From: Dyadobacter pollutisoli
GTDB lineage: Bacteria; Bacteroidota; Bacteroidia; Cytophagales; Spirosomataceae
Length of the DNA stretch: 64,000 nt
NCBI RefSeq assembly: GCF_026625565.1
Contig: NZ_CP112998.1
Span: forward strand, 4,156,501 to 4,220,500
Direction of reading: 5' to 3'
The position numbers and the translations under genes were made by a program. Within the stretch, counting starts at the first letter, position 1. Every line of letters begins with the position of its first letter. The notes beneath the pieces were generated by a model. It did not search any database, was not told the DNA's origin, and saw only the letters and a program-made list of their open reading frames with translations. This document shows positions 52,742-60,565 of the stretch, piece after piece.

Positions 52742-53376
52742 GCTACCGGAAATTCAATGAGTGTCTTATTTTTCAATGCAAAAGTCTGTGTCACCTCTAA
52801 GCCTTCTTGTTGAAAAGTTTGATGCGAAGAGAGCAGAAACGTAACGCCGGCGGCATAGTAAGTTTTGATGAGGTCAAATAACGCCGCCCGCGCTTCCATA
52901 TCAATTGTAATGAGCGGTTCGTCGAGAATGATGACCGAGGGCTTACCCAGAAAAGCCACGGCAAGCGACACCTTTTTGACCATTCCGCTGGAACAGCTGC
53001 CGAAAGTGTTGTTCAAATACTGAATACCCAATGCATTGATCAGGCTTTCCGCCTGACCGGCAGGGCTTCTTTTTGCTTCCGCAACAAATGCGATAAGGTC
53101 GGCGGGAGTTAAAAATGAGGGGTATAATGGTTCAGCTTCTCCGAGATTAAGGCCTAATCGGTATCCAACAGGGTTTTTCCGCAAGTCATATTGGTTATCA
53201 AGCATAACCGTTCCCTGATAGGGTAACATTCCCGCAAGTGTCCTGAAAAGGGTGGATTTACCAGCACCATTTTCGCCCTGAATCCAGTAAATACCGTGAT
53301 TGATTTCCCATGAAGCAATGTCCAGAACCTCGTGGTCCCCGTAATGCTGCTTCAAACCTTCAATTTTTAAAACCAT
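52738..53376 (-). CDS. ABC transporter ATP-binding protein
   Basis: The start at 53376 (MVLKIEGLKQHYGDHEVLD) gives 212 residues. It has Walker A IQGENGAGKSTLFRTL, the signature region GSCSSGMVKKVSLAVAF (LSGGQ-like CSSGM), Walker B SVIILDEPL and the H-loop LLSSHQTF. It powers the membrane component encoded next, with which it overlaps by four bases. A longer frame to 53451 would add a hydrophobic leader and is rejected. Confidence 0.92.
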   Translation of the reverse strand: MVLKIEGLKQHYGDHEVLDIASWEINHGIYWIQGENGAGKSTLFRTLAGMLPYQGTVMLDNQYDLRKNPVGYRLGLNLGEAEPLYPSFLTPADLIAFVAEAKRSPAGQAESLINALGIQYLNNTFGSCSSGMVKKVSLAVAFLGKPSVIILDEPLITIDMEARAALFDLIKTYYAAGVTFLLSSHQTFQQEGLEVTQTFALKNKTLIEFPVA

Positions 53377-53513
53377 AGACAAAAATATGGAAGAAACTTT
53401 AATATGAAATCCAAAAAGTATAACTATTAAATAAAACATTATAACACTCAATTCTTAAAAGGCAGATAATCCGTTTCCCTGTTTTACTATCCGGCAAAAT
53501 ATTCCTATTTTCA

Positions 53514-53544
53514 TTTGACACGTTGCATAGTAAATGTATATTTG
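53514..53544 (+). promoter_or_regulatory. Consensus Bacteroidota promoter of the glycosylasparaginase-fucosidase genes
   Basis: TTTG (53514-53517), exactly 19 bases, then TATATTTG (53537-53544) match the consensus TTTG-N19-TAnnTTTG in full. The start codon at 53598 is 53 bases downstream. This is the best promoter match in the window. Confidence 0.75.
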
Positions 53545-53597
53545 AAGAATTTTTAATTTTATAAATGATATTTTTAAAATTTTATAATTAACCGTTC

Positions 53598-54629
53598 ATG
53601 AAATCCAATCGCCGTTCCTTTCTGCGCCTGTCAGCCATAGCACTTCCATTTACAAGGATCAATACCATGTTTGGTAAAACCACTGTAAATAAGCCGCTTC
53701 TCATTTCAACCTGGGACAGCGGCCAGATTGCCAACGGTGCCGCCTGGCCAGTATTGGAAAAAGGTGGTACTGCGCTGGATGCGGTGGAGCAGGCAGCCAT
53801 AGCCATTGAAAACGACATCAACTGCTGTGTAGGCCTGGGCGGAAATCCTGACCGTGACGGCCATGTGACCCTCGATGCCTGCATTATGGACGACAAAGCC
53901 AATTGTGGGGCGGTAGCATTTATGGAGAGGATCAAGCACCCTGTCTCGGTGGCGAGAAAGCTCATGGAAACAACCCCGCACGTGTTTCTGGCCGGTGTGG
54001 GAGCGCAACAGTTTGCACTAGCCAACGGCTTCAAGCTTGAATCGGACAAACTGTCCCCGGATGCAGAGAAATCATATAAAGAATGGCTAAAAAAAGCAGA
54101 ATACAAGCCCGTTATCAACATTGAACATCAGCAATCTCACCCAAAAGGACACGGCCCGTTTGCGCCTGCGCGATTGGAAGACGGCTCGTTCAACCATGAT
54201 ACCATGGGTACATTGGCGCTGGATGCGAAGGGAAACCTGTCGGGAATGTGTACGACCAGTGGTATGGGTTTCAAAATGCGTGGCAGGGTCGGAGATTCCC
54301 CAATCATTGGTGCAGGGCTTTTTGTAGATAATGAAATAGGCGCTGCTACCTCGTCAGGGCAAGGTGAAGAAGTGATCAGGGTTTGCGGAACGCACCTGGT
54401 AGTGGAGTTTATGCGCTCCGGACTTTCGCCGGAAGAAGCTTGCAAGAAAGCGGTAGAACGAATTGTAAAACCTAATCCCGAGCGTGCCAAAACGTTCCAG
54501 GTTGGCTTCATAGCAGTCAACAAGCAAGGTGAAGTAGGCGCATATTCTGTTCAGAAAGGCTTCAATTATACGGTTACCGAGAAGGGCGGTAAAGGTGTAG
54601 TGATTAATGCAAAAAGTTATTTTGCCTGA
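53598..54629 (+). CDS. N4-(beta-N-acetylglucosaminyl)-L-asparaginase (glycosylasparaginase)
   Basis: The 343-residue N-terminal-nucleophile hydrolase (family T2) cleaves the GlcNAc-Asn link that joins N-glycans to protein. It has an export leader (NRRSFLRLSAIALPFTR, Tat-like). The autoprocessing site is H200-D201-T202 in FNHDTMGTLALDAKG, where T202 becomes the new N-terminus, and the family block RGRVGDSPIIGAGLFVDNE follows. The Flavobacterium (Elizabethkingia) meningosepticum enzyme is the classical periplasmic homologue. It is transcribed from a consensus promoter and followed at 40 bases by a GH29 fucosidase. Confidence 0.93.
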   Translation: MKSNRRSFLRLSAIALPFTRINTMFGKTTVNKPLLISTWDSGQIANGAAWPVLEKGGTALDAVEQAAIAIENDINCCVGLGGNPDRDGHVTLDACIMDDKANCGAVAFMERIKHPVSVARKLMETTPHVFLAGVGAQQFALANGFKLESDKLSPDAEKSYKEWLKKAEYKPVINIEHQQSHPKGHGPFAPARLEDGSFNHDTMGTLALDAKGNLSGMCTTSGMGFKMRGRVGDSPIIGAGLFVDNEIGAATSSGQGEEVIRVCGTHLVVEFMRSGLSPEEACKKAVERIVKPNPERAKTFQVGFIAVNKQGEVGAYSVQKGFNYTVTEKGGKGVVINAKSYFA

Positions 54630-54669
54630 AAGATCCGAGAATCGGACAGGTTGTTTTATCCAATAAAAA

Positions 54670-56091
54670 ATGAATCTAAAACCCACAATTTTTCTTCTGG
54701 CCGGTCTGCTATCTGCCAGCTTTGCGAATGCGCAACAGCATTCGGAACAAGACCATTCCAAATACATCGCCCCCACCGACCCGCTGGTACAGCAGAAACT
54801 GAGCAAATGGCAGGACGTAAAATTCGGCCTCCTCATGCACTGGGGAACGTATAGCCAGTGGGGGATCGTAGAATCTTGGTCCCTATGCCCGGAAGACGAG
54901 GGCTGGTGCGAGCGCAGAGGACCGCATTCACATGACTGGTTTGAATACAAAAAAGCTTACGAGGACATTGCCAAGACATTCAACCCCGTCAAATTTAACC
55001 CTGAAAGATGGGCGCAGGCAGCGAAAGGCGCTGGCATGAAATATGTGGTTTTCACGACGAAGCACCACGACGGATTTTCAATGTTCGATTCCAAATACAC
55101 GGATTACAAAATCACGAACACGCCATTTAAGTCCAATCCCAAAAGTAATGTGACCAAGGAAGTACTGGCCGCATTCCGCAACCAGGGCTTTATGACAGGT
55201 ACTTATTTCTCCAAACCCGACTGGCATACCGACTCCTACTGGTGGCCTTACTTCCCACCAAAAGACCGCAATGTGTCCTACGACCCTAAAAAGCGGCCTG
55301 AGATTTGGAACAAGTTCAAGGATTTCACTTATAATCAGATTGAGGAATTAATGTCCGATTACGGCTCCGTGGACATTCTCTGGCTGGACGGTGGCTGGGT
55401 TCGCCCATTCAGCTCCATTGATCCCAATATCAGCTGGCAGAAAAACATTCCTTATGATCAGGACATTGACATGGCACGTATCGCTAAAATGGCGAGGTCG
55501 CATCAGCCTGGCCTGCTCGTGGTGGACCGCACCGTGACCGGAGAGTTTGAAAATTATGTAACGCCCGAGCAATCCATTCCCGATCACTATATGTCGATTC
55601 CCTGGGAGTCGTGTATTACCATGGGTGATTCCTGGTCTTACATCCCGAAAGAAAACTTCAAATCTACCCAGAAACTGGTTCATACCCTGGTCGACATCGT
55701 TGCCAAAGGTGGTAACCTGCTGCTGAATGTAGCTCCCGGCCCGGACGGAGAGTGGCATGAGGAGGCTTATCAGCGACTGGAAGAAATAGGCAAATGGATG
55801 AATGTCAATGGAGAAGGTATTTATGAAACCAAGCCCTTGGCACCTTACCGCCAGGGCAAATGGGCGTATACCAAAAAAGGAGCTACTACTTACGCTTTCT
55901 ACCTTGCTGATGCCGCGGAAAAACTGCCAGCCAGCCTTAAACCGGAAGGTCTGAACCTGCCTGCCAATGCGAAAATCCATTTTGCAGGAAACAAAAAAGC
56001 ATTGAAAGTGAAAGAAGGAGCCATTGAAGTCCCAGCGAAAACAGTAGCAGAAATTGGCTCGCAGCCGGCTTACTTGTTTGTGATCAACTAG
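54670..56091 (+). CDS. Alpha-L-fucosidase (GH29), subfamily A-like
   Basis: The 473-residue glycosidase has a signal peptide (NLKPTIFLLAGLLSASFANA). Conserved GH29 blocks are KFGLLMHWGTYSQWGIVESW, AKGAGMKYVVFTTKHHDGFS and the nucleophile D240 in YGSVDILWLDGGW; GGNLLLNVAPGPDGEWHEEA closes the catalytic barrel. WLDGGW instead of FDGANG suggests the broad GH29-A type. It releases alpha-linked L-fucose, for example core fucose of N-glycans. Its stop overlaps the toxin gene's stop by four bases (convergent). Confidence 0.93.
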   Translation: MNLKPTIFLLAGLLSASFANAQQHSEQDHSKYIAPTDPLVQQKLSKWQDVKFGLLMHWGTYSQWGIVESWSLCPEDEGWCERRGPHSHDWFEYKKAYEDIAKTFNPVKFNPERWAQAAKGAGMKYVVFTTKHHDGFSMFDSKYTDYKITNTPFKSNPKSNVTKEVLAAFRNQGFMTGTYFSKPDWHTDSYWWPYFPPKDRNVSYDPKKRPEIWNKFKDFTYNQIEELMSDYGSVDILWLDGGWVRPFSSIDPNISWQKNIPYDQDIDMARIAKMARSHQPGLLVVDRTVTGEFENYVTPEQSIPDHYMSIPWESCITMGDSWSYIPKENFKSTQKLVHTLVDIVAKGGNLLLNVAPGPDGEWHEEAYQRLEEIGKWMNVNGEGIYETKPLAPYRQGKWAYTKKGATTYAFYLADAAEKLPASLKPEGLNLPANAKIHFAGNKKALKVKEGAIEVPAKTVAEIGSQPAYLFVIN

Positions 56092-56372
56092 GATTTGGGC
56101 GGAAATGACTTATACATATCACCCCGGCTTAGTACTCTTAACAAAGTAACGTCAGGGTGAATGTATTCTATTCCGATGCGCCAATCACCCACCCGGATCC
56201 GGTAGTAATGTTCGCCGCTCTTTTGCCCTTCCATTTTTTTGCAATCGACGCCGGAAGTTTCCAGGCTTTGGGCGTTTTCCAATTTCTCTATGACTTCAAA
56301 AACCCTTTTCTGTACATTTTTATGGGCGCCTTTGAGGTCTTTCTGAAAACGTTTAACATAAAGAACTACCAT
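56088..56372 (-). CDS. RelE/ParE-type toxin
   Basis: The 94-residue protein is a RelE-superfamily toxin by its pattern: VVLYVKRFQKDLKGAHKNVQ, then a short helix, CKKMEGQKSGEHYYRIRVG, DWRIGIEYIHPDVTLLRVLS and the HxD-like ending SRGDMYKSFP. It likely cuts mRNA at the ribosome or blocks gyrase. It starts inside the last seven bases of the antitoxin gene, which is encoded first, as in higBA-like modules. The module is inserted in the fucosidase region. Confidence 0.85.
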   Translation of the reverse strand: MVVLYVKRFQKDLKGAHKNVQKRVFEVIEKLENAQSLETSGVDCKKMEGQKSGEHYYRIRVGDWRIGIEYIHPDVTLLRVLSRGDMYKSFPPKS

Positions 56373-56653
56373 CCGAGCTCTTTCCTAAGGTCTGAAACCG
56401 GAAAACGGGGTTCGTCTTTTTCAGCACGCATTAATTCAAGCATAAAAAAGTCCTCTAATTTTTCATTCTCAATGATGCGCAAAATTTGTATCATCTCGGA
56501 CTCACTCCAATTACCGCGTTGCTTTTTGACGCTGAACGTAGGGGCCGGAATTCCTATCTGTTCTGCCAGAAACGCATTTTTATAACCGGACTTGTTAATT
56601 AGTACAGCCATATTTTTTTTAAGCTCAATGTAGTTTTCGACAATGTTCAGCAT
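56366..56653 (-). CDS. Antitoxin of the RelE module (helix-turn-helix-like)
   Basis: The 95-residue product has a Cro/C1-type helix-turn-helix-like part (MAVLINKSGYKNAFLAEQIG, then IPAPTFSVKKQRGNWSESEM) and an acidic C-terminal tail that would bind the toxin (LMRAEKDEPRFPVSDLRKEL). The seven-base overlap with the toxin gene implies coupled translation. Such antitoxins repress their own promoter; the -7-like TAAATTTG at 56697-56690 is the probable promoter. Confidence 0.82.
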   Translation of the reverse strand: MLNIVENYIELKKNMAVLINKSGYKNAFLAEQIGIPAPTFSVKKQRGNWSESEMIQILRIIENEKLEDFFMLELMRAEKDEPRFPVSDLRKELGW

Positions 56654-56689
56654 ATCGATTGTGATTTCATTATTAAGTATTTTTCAATT

Positions 56690-56697
56690 CAAATTTA
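56690..56697 (-). promoter_or_regulatory. -7 element of the toxin-antitoxin module
   Basis: CAAATTTA on the plus strand reads TAAATTTG (TAnnTTTG) on the minus strand, 37 bases upstream of the antitoxin start at 56653. No good -33 partner. Confidence 0.4.
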
Positions 56698-56891
56698 TAA
56701 CTTTAAATTAAGATTTTTGTTACGTTTTTTTCTGAATTTCTGAATCTAGCCGCTGCCAAATTTTAAATGAACATGCTGATTGAACATACTTCAAAAAAAT
56801 TAGTGATCTGTACCAAAAAAAACGATCTTCACTATTTATTAGATCTTACATGAGCCACCCTTATCTGTTTCATCAGAAACCGCATTATAAA

Positions 56892-58355
56892 ATGATAAAA
56901 AAAATAACCTGCCTGTTTTTCTTTGCTACGTCTGCTGTATTCGCCCAAACCCCACCAAAACCTTACGGCGCATTGCCCGCACCCAGGCAGGTAGCATGGC
57001 ACGAAACGGAAGTTTATGGCCTCATACACTTTACTCCTACCACTTTTGAAAACAAGGAATGGGGCTACGGAGACGCTGACCCGAAGACATTCAATCCGAC
57101 AGACTTTAATGCGGAACAAATTGTACTGGCAGCGAAAGCAGGTGGGCTCAGAGGTGTCGTTTTGGTGGCAAAACACCATGACGGATTTGCGCTCTGGCCA
57201 ACAAAAACAACCGAGTATAACATTTCAAAAAGCCCATTTCGTGACGGAAAAGGCGATCTTGTGAAAGAAGTTGCCGACGCGGCGAGAAAGCACGGACTCA
57301 AATTCGGAGTATATTGCTCTCCCTGGGACCGTAATAATGCCAAATACGGCACGCCCGAATACCTGGCCATTTACCGCGAACAGTTGAAAGAACTTTATAC
57401 CAATTACGGGGAATTGTTTATGTCCTGGCACGATGGCGCCAACGGAGGCGACGGCTACTACGGAGGCACCAGAGAAAAACGCTCGATCGATAACACTACC
57501 TACTATCAATGGGATTCAACCTGGACGAACCTGACACGTAAATTGCAGCCGACAGCTAACATTTTCAGCGATATCGGCTGGGACGTGCGCTGGGCTGGCA
57601 ATGAGGACGGAAGCGTGAACGAAACATCCTGGGCGACATTAACGCCAAAACCTTCGGAAGGCCAGAATGTGGCAGTTCCAGGCCAGGCCAATGCTACTGA
57701 AAATCCCGGCGGTACACGAAACGGGAAGTTCTGGATCCCTGCCGAATGTGACGTTCCATTGCGGAAAGGCTGGTTTTATCACCCTACCGAGAAACCTAAG
57801 ACACCCGAAAAACTTTTTGACCTGTACCTGAAAAGCGTTGGTCGCGGTGCAGCGCTGGATCTTGGTCTCGCGCCCGATACACGCGGTCAGCTGCACGAGG
57901 ATGATGTGGCTGCGCTTAAAGCATTTGGCGACCACATTAAGCAGACTTTCGCTACTAACCTTGCCGCAAAAGGAGGTTCAAAAGCAGTGAATGTGCGTGG
58001 TTATAATTCTGTTTACAGTGCCAAAAACATTCTCGACGGAAGACCGGAAACTTACTGGGCGACGGACGACGATTTCAAAACGCCGGAAGTAACCATTGAT
58101 ATGAGCCAGCCAATTACATTCGACATTATCAGCATTCAGGAATTCATTAAACTGGGCCAGCGGATCGAAGAATTTGCGATAGACGCATGGCAGGGAACTG
58201 AATGGAAGGAAATCCATAAAGGTACCAGCATTGGCGCCAAGCGGCTTGTGAAGCTGGCAGCTCCTGTCACATCCGCCAAAGTGAGACTACGGATCACAAA
58301 ATCTCCCGTGAGCGTGGCAATCAGTGAATTTGGTCTTTATAAGGACTCGGAGTAG
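56892..58355 (+). CDS. Alpha-L-fucosidase (GH29) with C-terminal F5/8 type C-like domain
   Basis: From ATG 56892 (MIKKITCLFFFATSAVFAQT, a signal peptide) the protein has 487 residues. The GH29 barrel shows VYGLIHFTPTTFENKEWGYG, VVLVAKHHDGFALWPTKTTE and the nucleophile D181 in LFMSWHDGANGGDGYYGG. The FDGANG-like motif suggests GH29-B, which acts on branched alpha-1,3/1,4-fucose. Residues ~350-487 form a discoidin/CBM32-like domain (VRGYNSVYSAKNILDGRPET, YWATDDDF, VRLRITKSPVSVAISEFGLY). It may remove antenna fucose while the first enzyme removes core fucose. A terminator follows at 58382. Confidence 0.92.
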   Translation: MIKKITCLFFFATSAVFAQTPPKPYGALPAPRQVAWHETEVYGLIHFTPTTFENKEWGYGDADPKTFNPTDFNAEQIVLAAKAGGLRGVVLVAKHHDGFALWPTKTTEYNISKSPFRDGKGDLVKEVADAARKHGLKFGVYCSPWDRNNAKYGTPEYLAIYREQLKELYTNYGELFMSWHDGANGGDGYYGGTREKRSIDNTTYYQWDSTWTNLTRKLQPTANIFSDIGWDVRWAGNEDGSVNETSWATLTPKPSEGQNVAVPGQANATENPGGTRNGKFWIPAECDVPLRKGWFYHPTEKPKTPEKLFDLYLKSVGRGAALDLGLAPDTRGQLHEDDVAALKAFGDHIKQTFATNLAAKGGSKAVNVRGYNSVYSAKNILDGRPETYWATDDDFKTPEVTIDMSQPITFDIISIQEFIKLGQRIEEFAIDAWQGTEWKEIHKGTSIGAKRLVKLAAPVTSAKVRLRITKSPVSVAISEFGLYKDSE

Positions 58356-58381
58356 CACACTGAACGTCAATATTTTATGGC

Positions 58382-58422
58382 AAATGTCCCGCTGGAAAAG
58401 AAAGCTTTCCGGCGGGACATTT
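58382..58422 (+). terminator. Intrinsic terminator after the second fucosidase
   Basis: AAATGTCCCGCTGGAAA (58382-58398) pairs with TTTCCGGCGGGACATTT (58406-58422) with a single G-U pair and a 7-base loop. It begins 27 bases after the fucosidase stop and separates it from the sigma factor gene. Confidence 0.85.
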
Positions 58423-58537
58423 ATCATTTCACAACTTTACACTTTCCTTTACCAACTGCCTTTGGTAAAATAAAACAATAAAATTTTGTTATTCCAATAA
58501 TATGCCAAACAGTATTTTATTAATGATAGTCAATACC

Positions 58538-58545
58538 TATTTTTG
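58538..58545 (+). promoter_or_regulatory. Possible -7 element of the ECF sigma gene
   Basis: TATTTTTG matches TAnnTTTG, 26 bases before the ATG at 58571. At the -33 spacing only TTTT (58515-58518) is present, a weak match. Confidence 0.35.
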
Positions 58546-58570
58546 ATTATAGCGGTCATTTTCCCCGTTT

Positions 58571-59185
58571 TTGCTGCTCTTGGCTCAGTTTACCAAACAT
58601 ACCGATGATGCCATACTTTGGAACTGTTTCCGGAATGGGGATGAGGATGCCTACACGGAGCTGGCCCGCCGCTACTACCGTCCACTGACGCAATATGGGC
58701 AGCGGTTTACTCCCAATATGCAGGTGATTGAAGATGCATTGCAAGACTTGCTGGTACATCTCTGGCTGCACCGTGAATCTGTGAATGACACACCGTCGGT
58801 CAAGTTCTATTTGATCAAATCATTCAGGAACAGAATCCTGAAGACCATTAAACCGCTGGCCGAAGAGGTGGAACTGACCAACCATTTCGATGACCTGAAT
58901 ACTGAATTTTCACGCGAAGATTCCATGATCCAGGGCGAAAATGACCTGGCATTGAAAAAACAGGTCAGAAACGTAATGGACCAGCTTCCGTCCCGCCAGC
59001 AGGAAGTCATTTACCTTCGTTTTTTCCAAAATCTCAAACCGGAAGAAATCGCCGGTCTTCTCTCCATCAATCCCCAGTCGGTCAGTAACCTTATCCAGCG
59101 TGCATTGTCAAACCTCCGCGAACTCTGGACCGCTACTACTTCATGTTCCCTCTTCTTTTATTCTTTTTACCAAATGTTGTATTAA
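58571..59185 (+). CDS. ECF RNA polymerase sigma factor
   Basis: The 204-residue protein has region 2 (NGDEDAYTELARRYYRPLTQ, then IEDALQDLLVHLWLHRESV) and region 4 (LPSRQQEVIYLRFFQNLKPE, then EIAGLLSINPQSVSNLIQRA), as in the Bacteroides-type ECF group. It is followed by a fecR-like anti-sigma gene and a SusC receptor with an STN domain, the usual trans-envelope signalling set for glycan uptake genes. It probably controls susC and its downstream genes. Confidence 0.94.
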   Translation: MLLLAQFTKHTDDAILWNCFRNGDEDAYTELARRYYRPLTQYGQRFTPNMQVIEDALQDLLVHLWLHRESVNDTPSVKFYLIKSFRNRILKTIKPLAEEVELTNHFDDLNTEFSREDSMIQGENDLALKKQVRNVMDQLPSRQQEVIYLRFFQNLKPEEIAGLLSINPQSVSNLIQRALSNLRELWTATTSCSLFFYSFYQMLY

Positions 59186-59273
59186 CATTTAAATAAAATA
59201 AAAATTATTCTGCTCCAAGTGAGTATTCAGGCGACATAAAAGGATAATGTAATAAAACAGCATCCGTTCCGCT

Positions 59274-60392
59274 ATGAATCATCGGTTTATCACATCACTT
59301 CAACAACTCTTGGAAGACCCTGGATTTATCCAATGGGCAAGAGGCGAGAAACCGGAGGATGATGTCATTTGGAAACAATGGGCGGATCAAAACGAAGAGC
59401 GGGTAAAGCTCCTCGAAAAAGCCCGCGAACTGGTGAGCGCCGTCGAGTCCGAAAATCAGGGACTTACCGACGAGCACATTGAGCACAAGATCAGCCAGGC
59501 ACTTCGCATTGCTAAACAAAAAGAGCTGCACAAAAAGACCCAACAGATCTCCCCCATCCGTCCATTGTTTACGTCCGGCTGGAATGTAGCAGCATCAGTG
59601 CTCATTGTACTCGGGCTGGGTTTTGCATTGTTTCGCATTTATAAAAATAACAGGCAGAAGCTTGAACCACCTGTGGCAGCATCTCAGGAAAAACCGGAAA
59701 CCATCACCGAAATCGTCAACAATGAGCGTGCGCTCAAATATGTGCAGCTGCCCGATGGCAGTTCTGTGGTACTGCACAAGAATAGCAGTGTGAAGTATCC
59801 CAAAGAGTTTGCGGCTTCCAAAAGAGAGGTTTTTCTGTCAGGCGAAGCATTTTTCGAGGTTACCAAAAATCCGGAGCAGCCGTTTTTTGTATATGCCAAT
59901 GAACTCGTGGCCAAAGTACACGGTACCAGTTTCAGTGTGAAGGCCAGGGCCGAGGATGAGCAGGTGATCGTAGCGGTCAAGACTGGCAAGGTGTCGGTAT
60001 TTACTAAAAAAGACGCGAAGGCAAAACAGTACACCGAGGACAAGGAACTCGCCGCACTCGTTCTGACCCCGAATCAGCAGGCCACATTTGAAAGAAGCCA
60101 CGACCGCCTCTTCCGCACCATATTAAGCACCGCCATACTGCTCAATATTCCGATCGAAAACCAGGCATTTACTTATTCCGAAACACCGGCGGAAGCAGTT
60201 TTCACTACATTGAGCAAAGCATATGGTGTTGATATTGAATTCAATAGAGAAATCATGTCCCAATGCAGCATTACCGCTACTTTGGGCGATGAACCACTTG
60301 AAAATAAGTTGAAATGGATCTGTACCATCCTCGAAGCGGAGTACGAGATCACGCCGGAGAAAATAACGATCAAAGGAAATCCATGTAGATAA
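59274..60392 (+). CDS. FecR-family anti-sigma factor
   Basis: The 372-residue protein has a cytoplasmic N-terminus (~1-95) that should bind the sigma factor, one membrane span (SGWNVAASVLIVLGLGFALF, about 97-116), then the periplasmic FecR domain (VQLPDGSSVVLHKNSSVKYP, REVFLSGEAFFEVTKNPEQP) and a C-terminal STN-contacting DUF4974 domain (FTYSETPAEAVFTTLSKAYG). It relays the signal from the SusC receptor to the ECF factor. It starts 88 bases after the sigma gene. Confidence 0.94.
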   Translation: MNHRFITSLQQLLEDPGFIQWARGEKPEDDVIWKQWADQNEERVKLLEKARELVSAVESENQGLTDEHIEHKISQALRIAKQKELHKKTQQISPIRPLFTSGWNVAASVLIVLGLGFALFRIYKNNRQKLEPPVAASQEKPETITEIVNNERALKYVQLPDGSSVVLHKNSSVKYPKEFAASKREVFLSGEAFFEVTKNPEQPFFVYANELVAKVHGTSFSVKARAEDEQVIVAVKTGKVSVFTKKDAKAKQYTEDKELAALVLTPNQQATFERSHDRLFRTILSTAILLNIPIENQAFTYSETPAEAVFTTLSKAYGVDIEFNREIMSQCSITATLGDEPLENKLKWICTILEAEYEITPEKITIKGNPCR

Positions 60393-60433
60393 TTATTCAC
60401 CTAAACCAACCCTATTTGACCTAAAACAACAAA

Positions 60434-60463
60434 AGGTGAACGATGCGTCAACATCATTCACCT
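60434..60463 (+). terminator. Stem-loop in the leader between fecR and susC
   Basis: AGGTGAACGATG (60434-60445) pairs with CATCATTCACCT (60452-60463) with one G-U pair and a 6-base loop. No T-run follows. It lies about 40 bases after the fecR stop and 100 bases before the susC ATG, so it may be a partial terminator or a stabilising or attenuating leader structure. Confidence 0.5.
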
Positions 60464-60565
60464 CGTATGTAAATCCCCTCTCTATGCTGGCGCTAAGACT
60501 AAATCCCTACGGGGACAAGGGAATTATTTTGCTGATTTTTTATAACCTACAAAACAAACAAAAGT

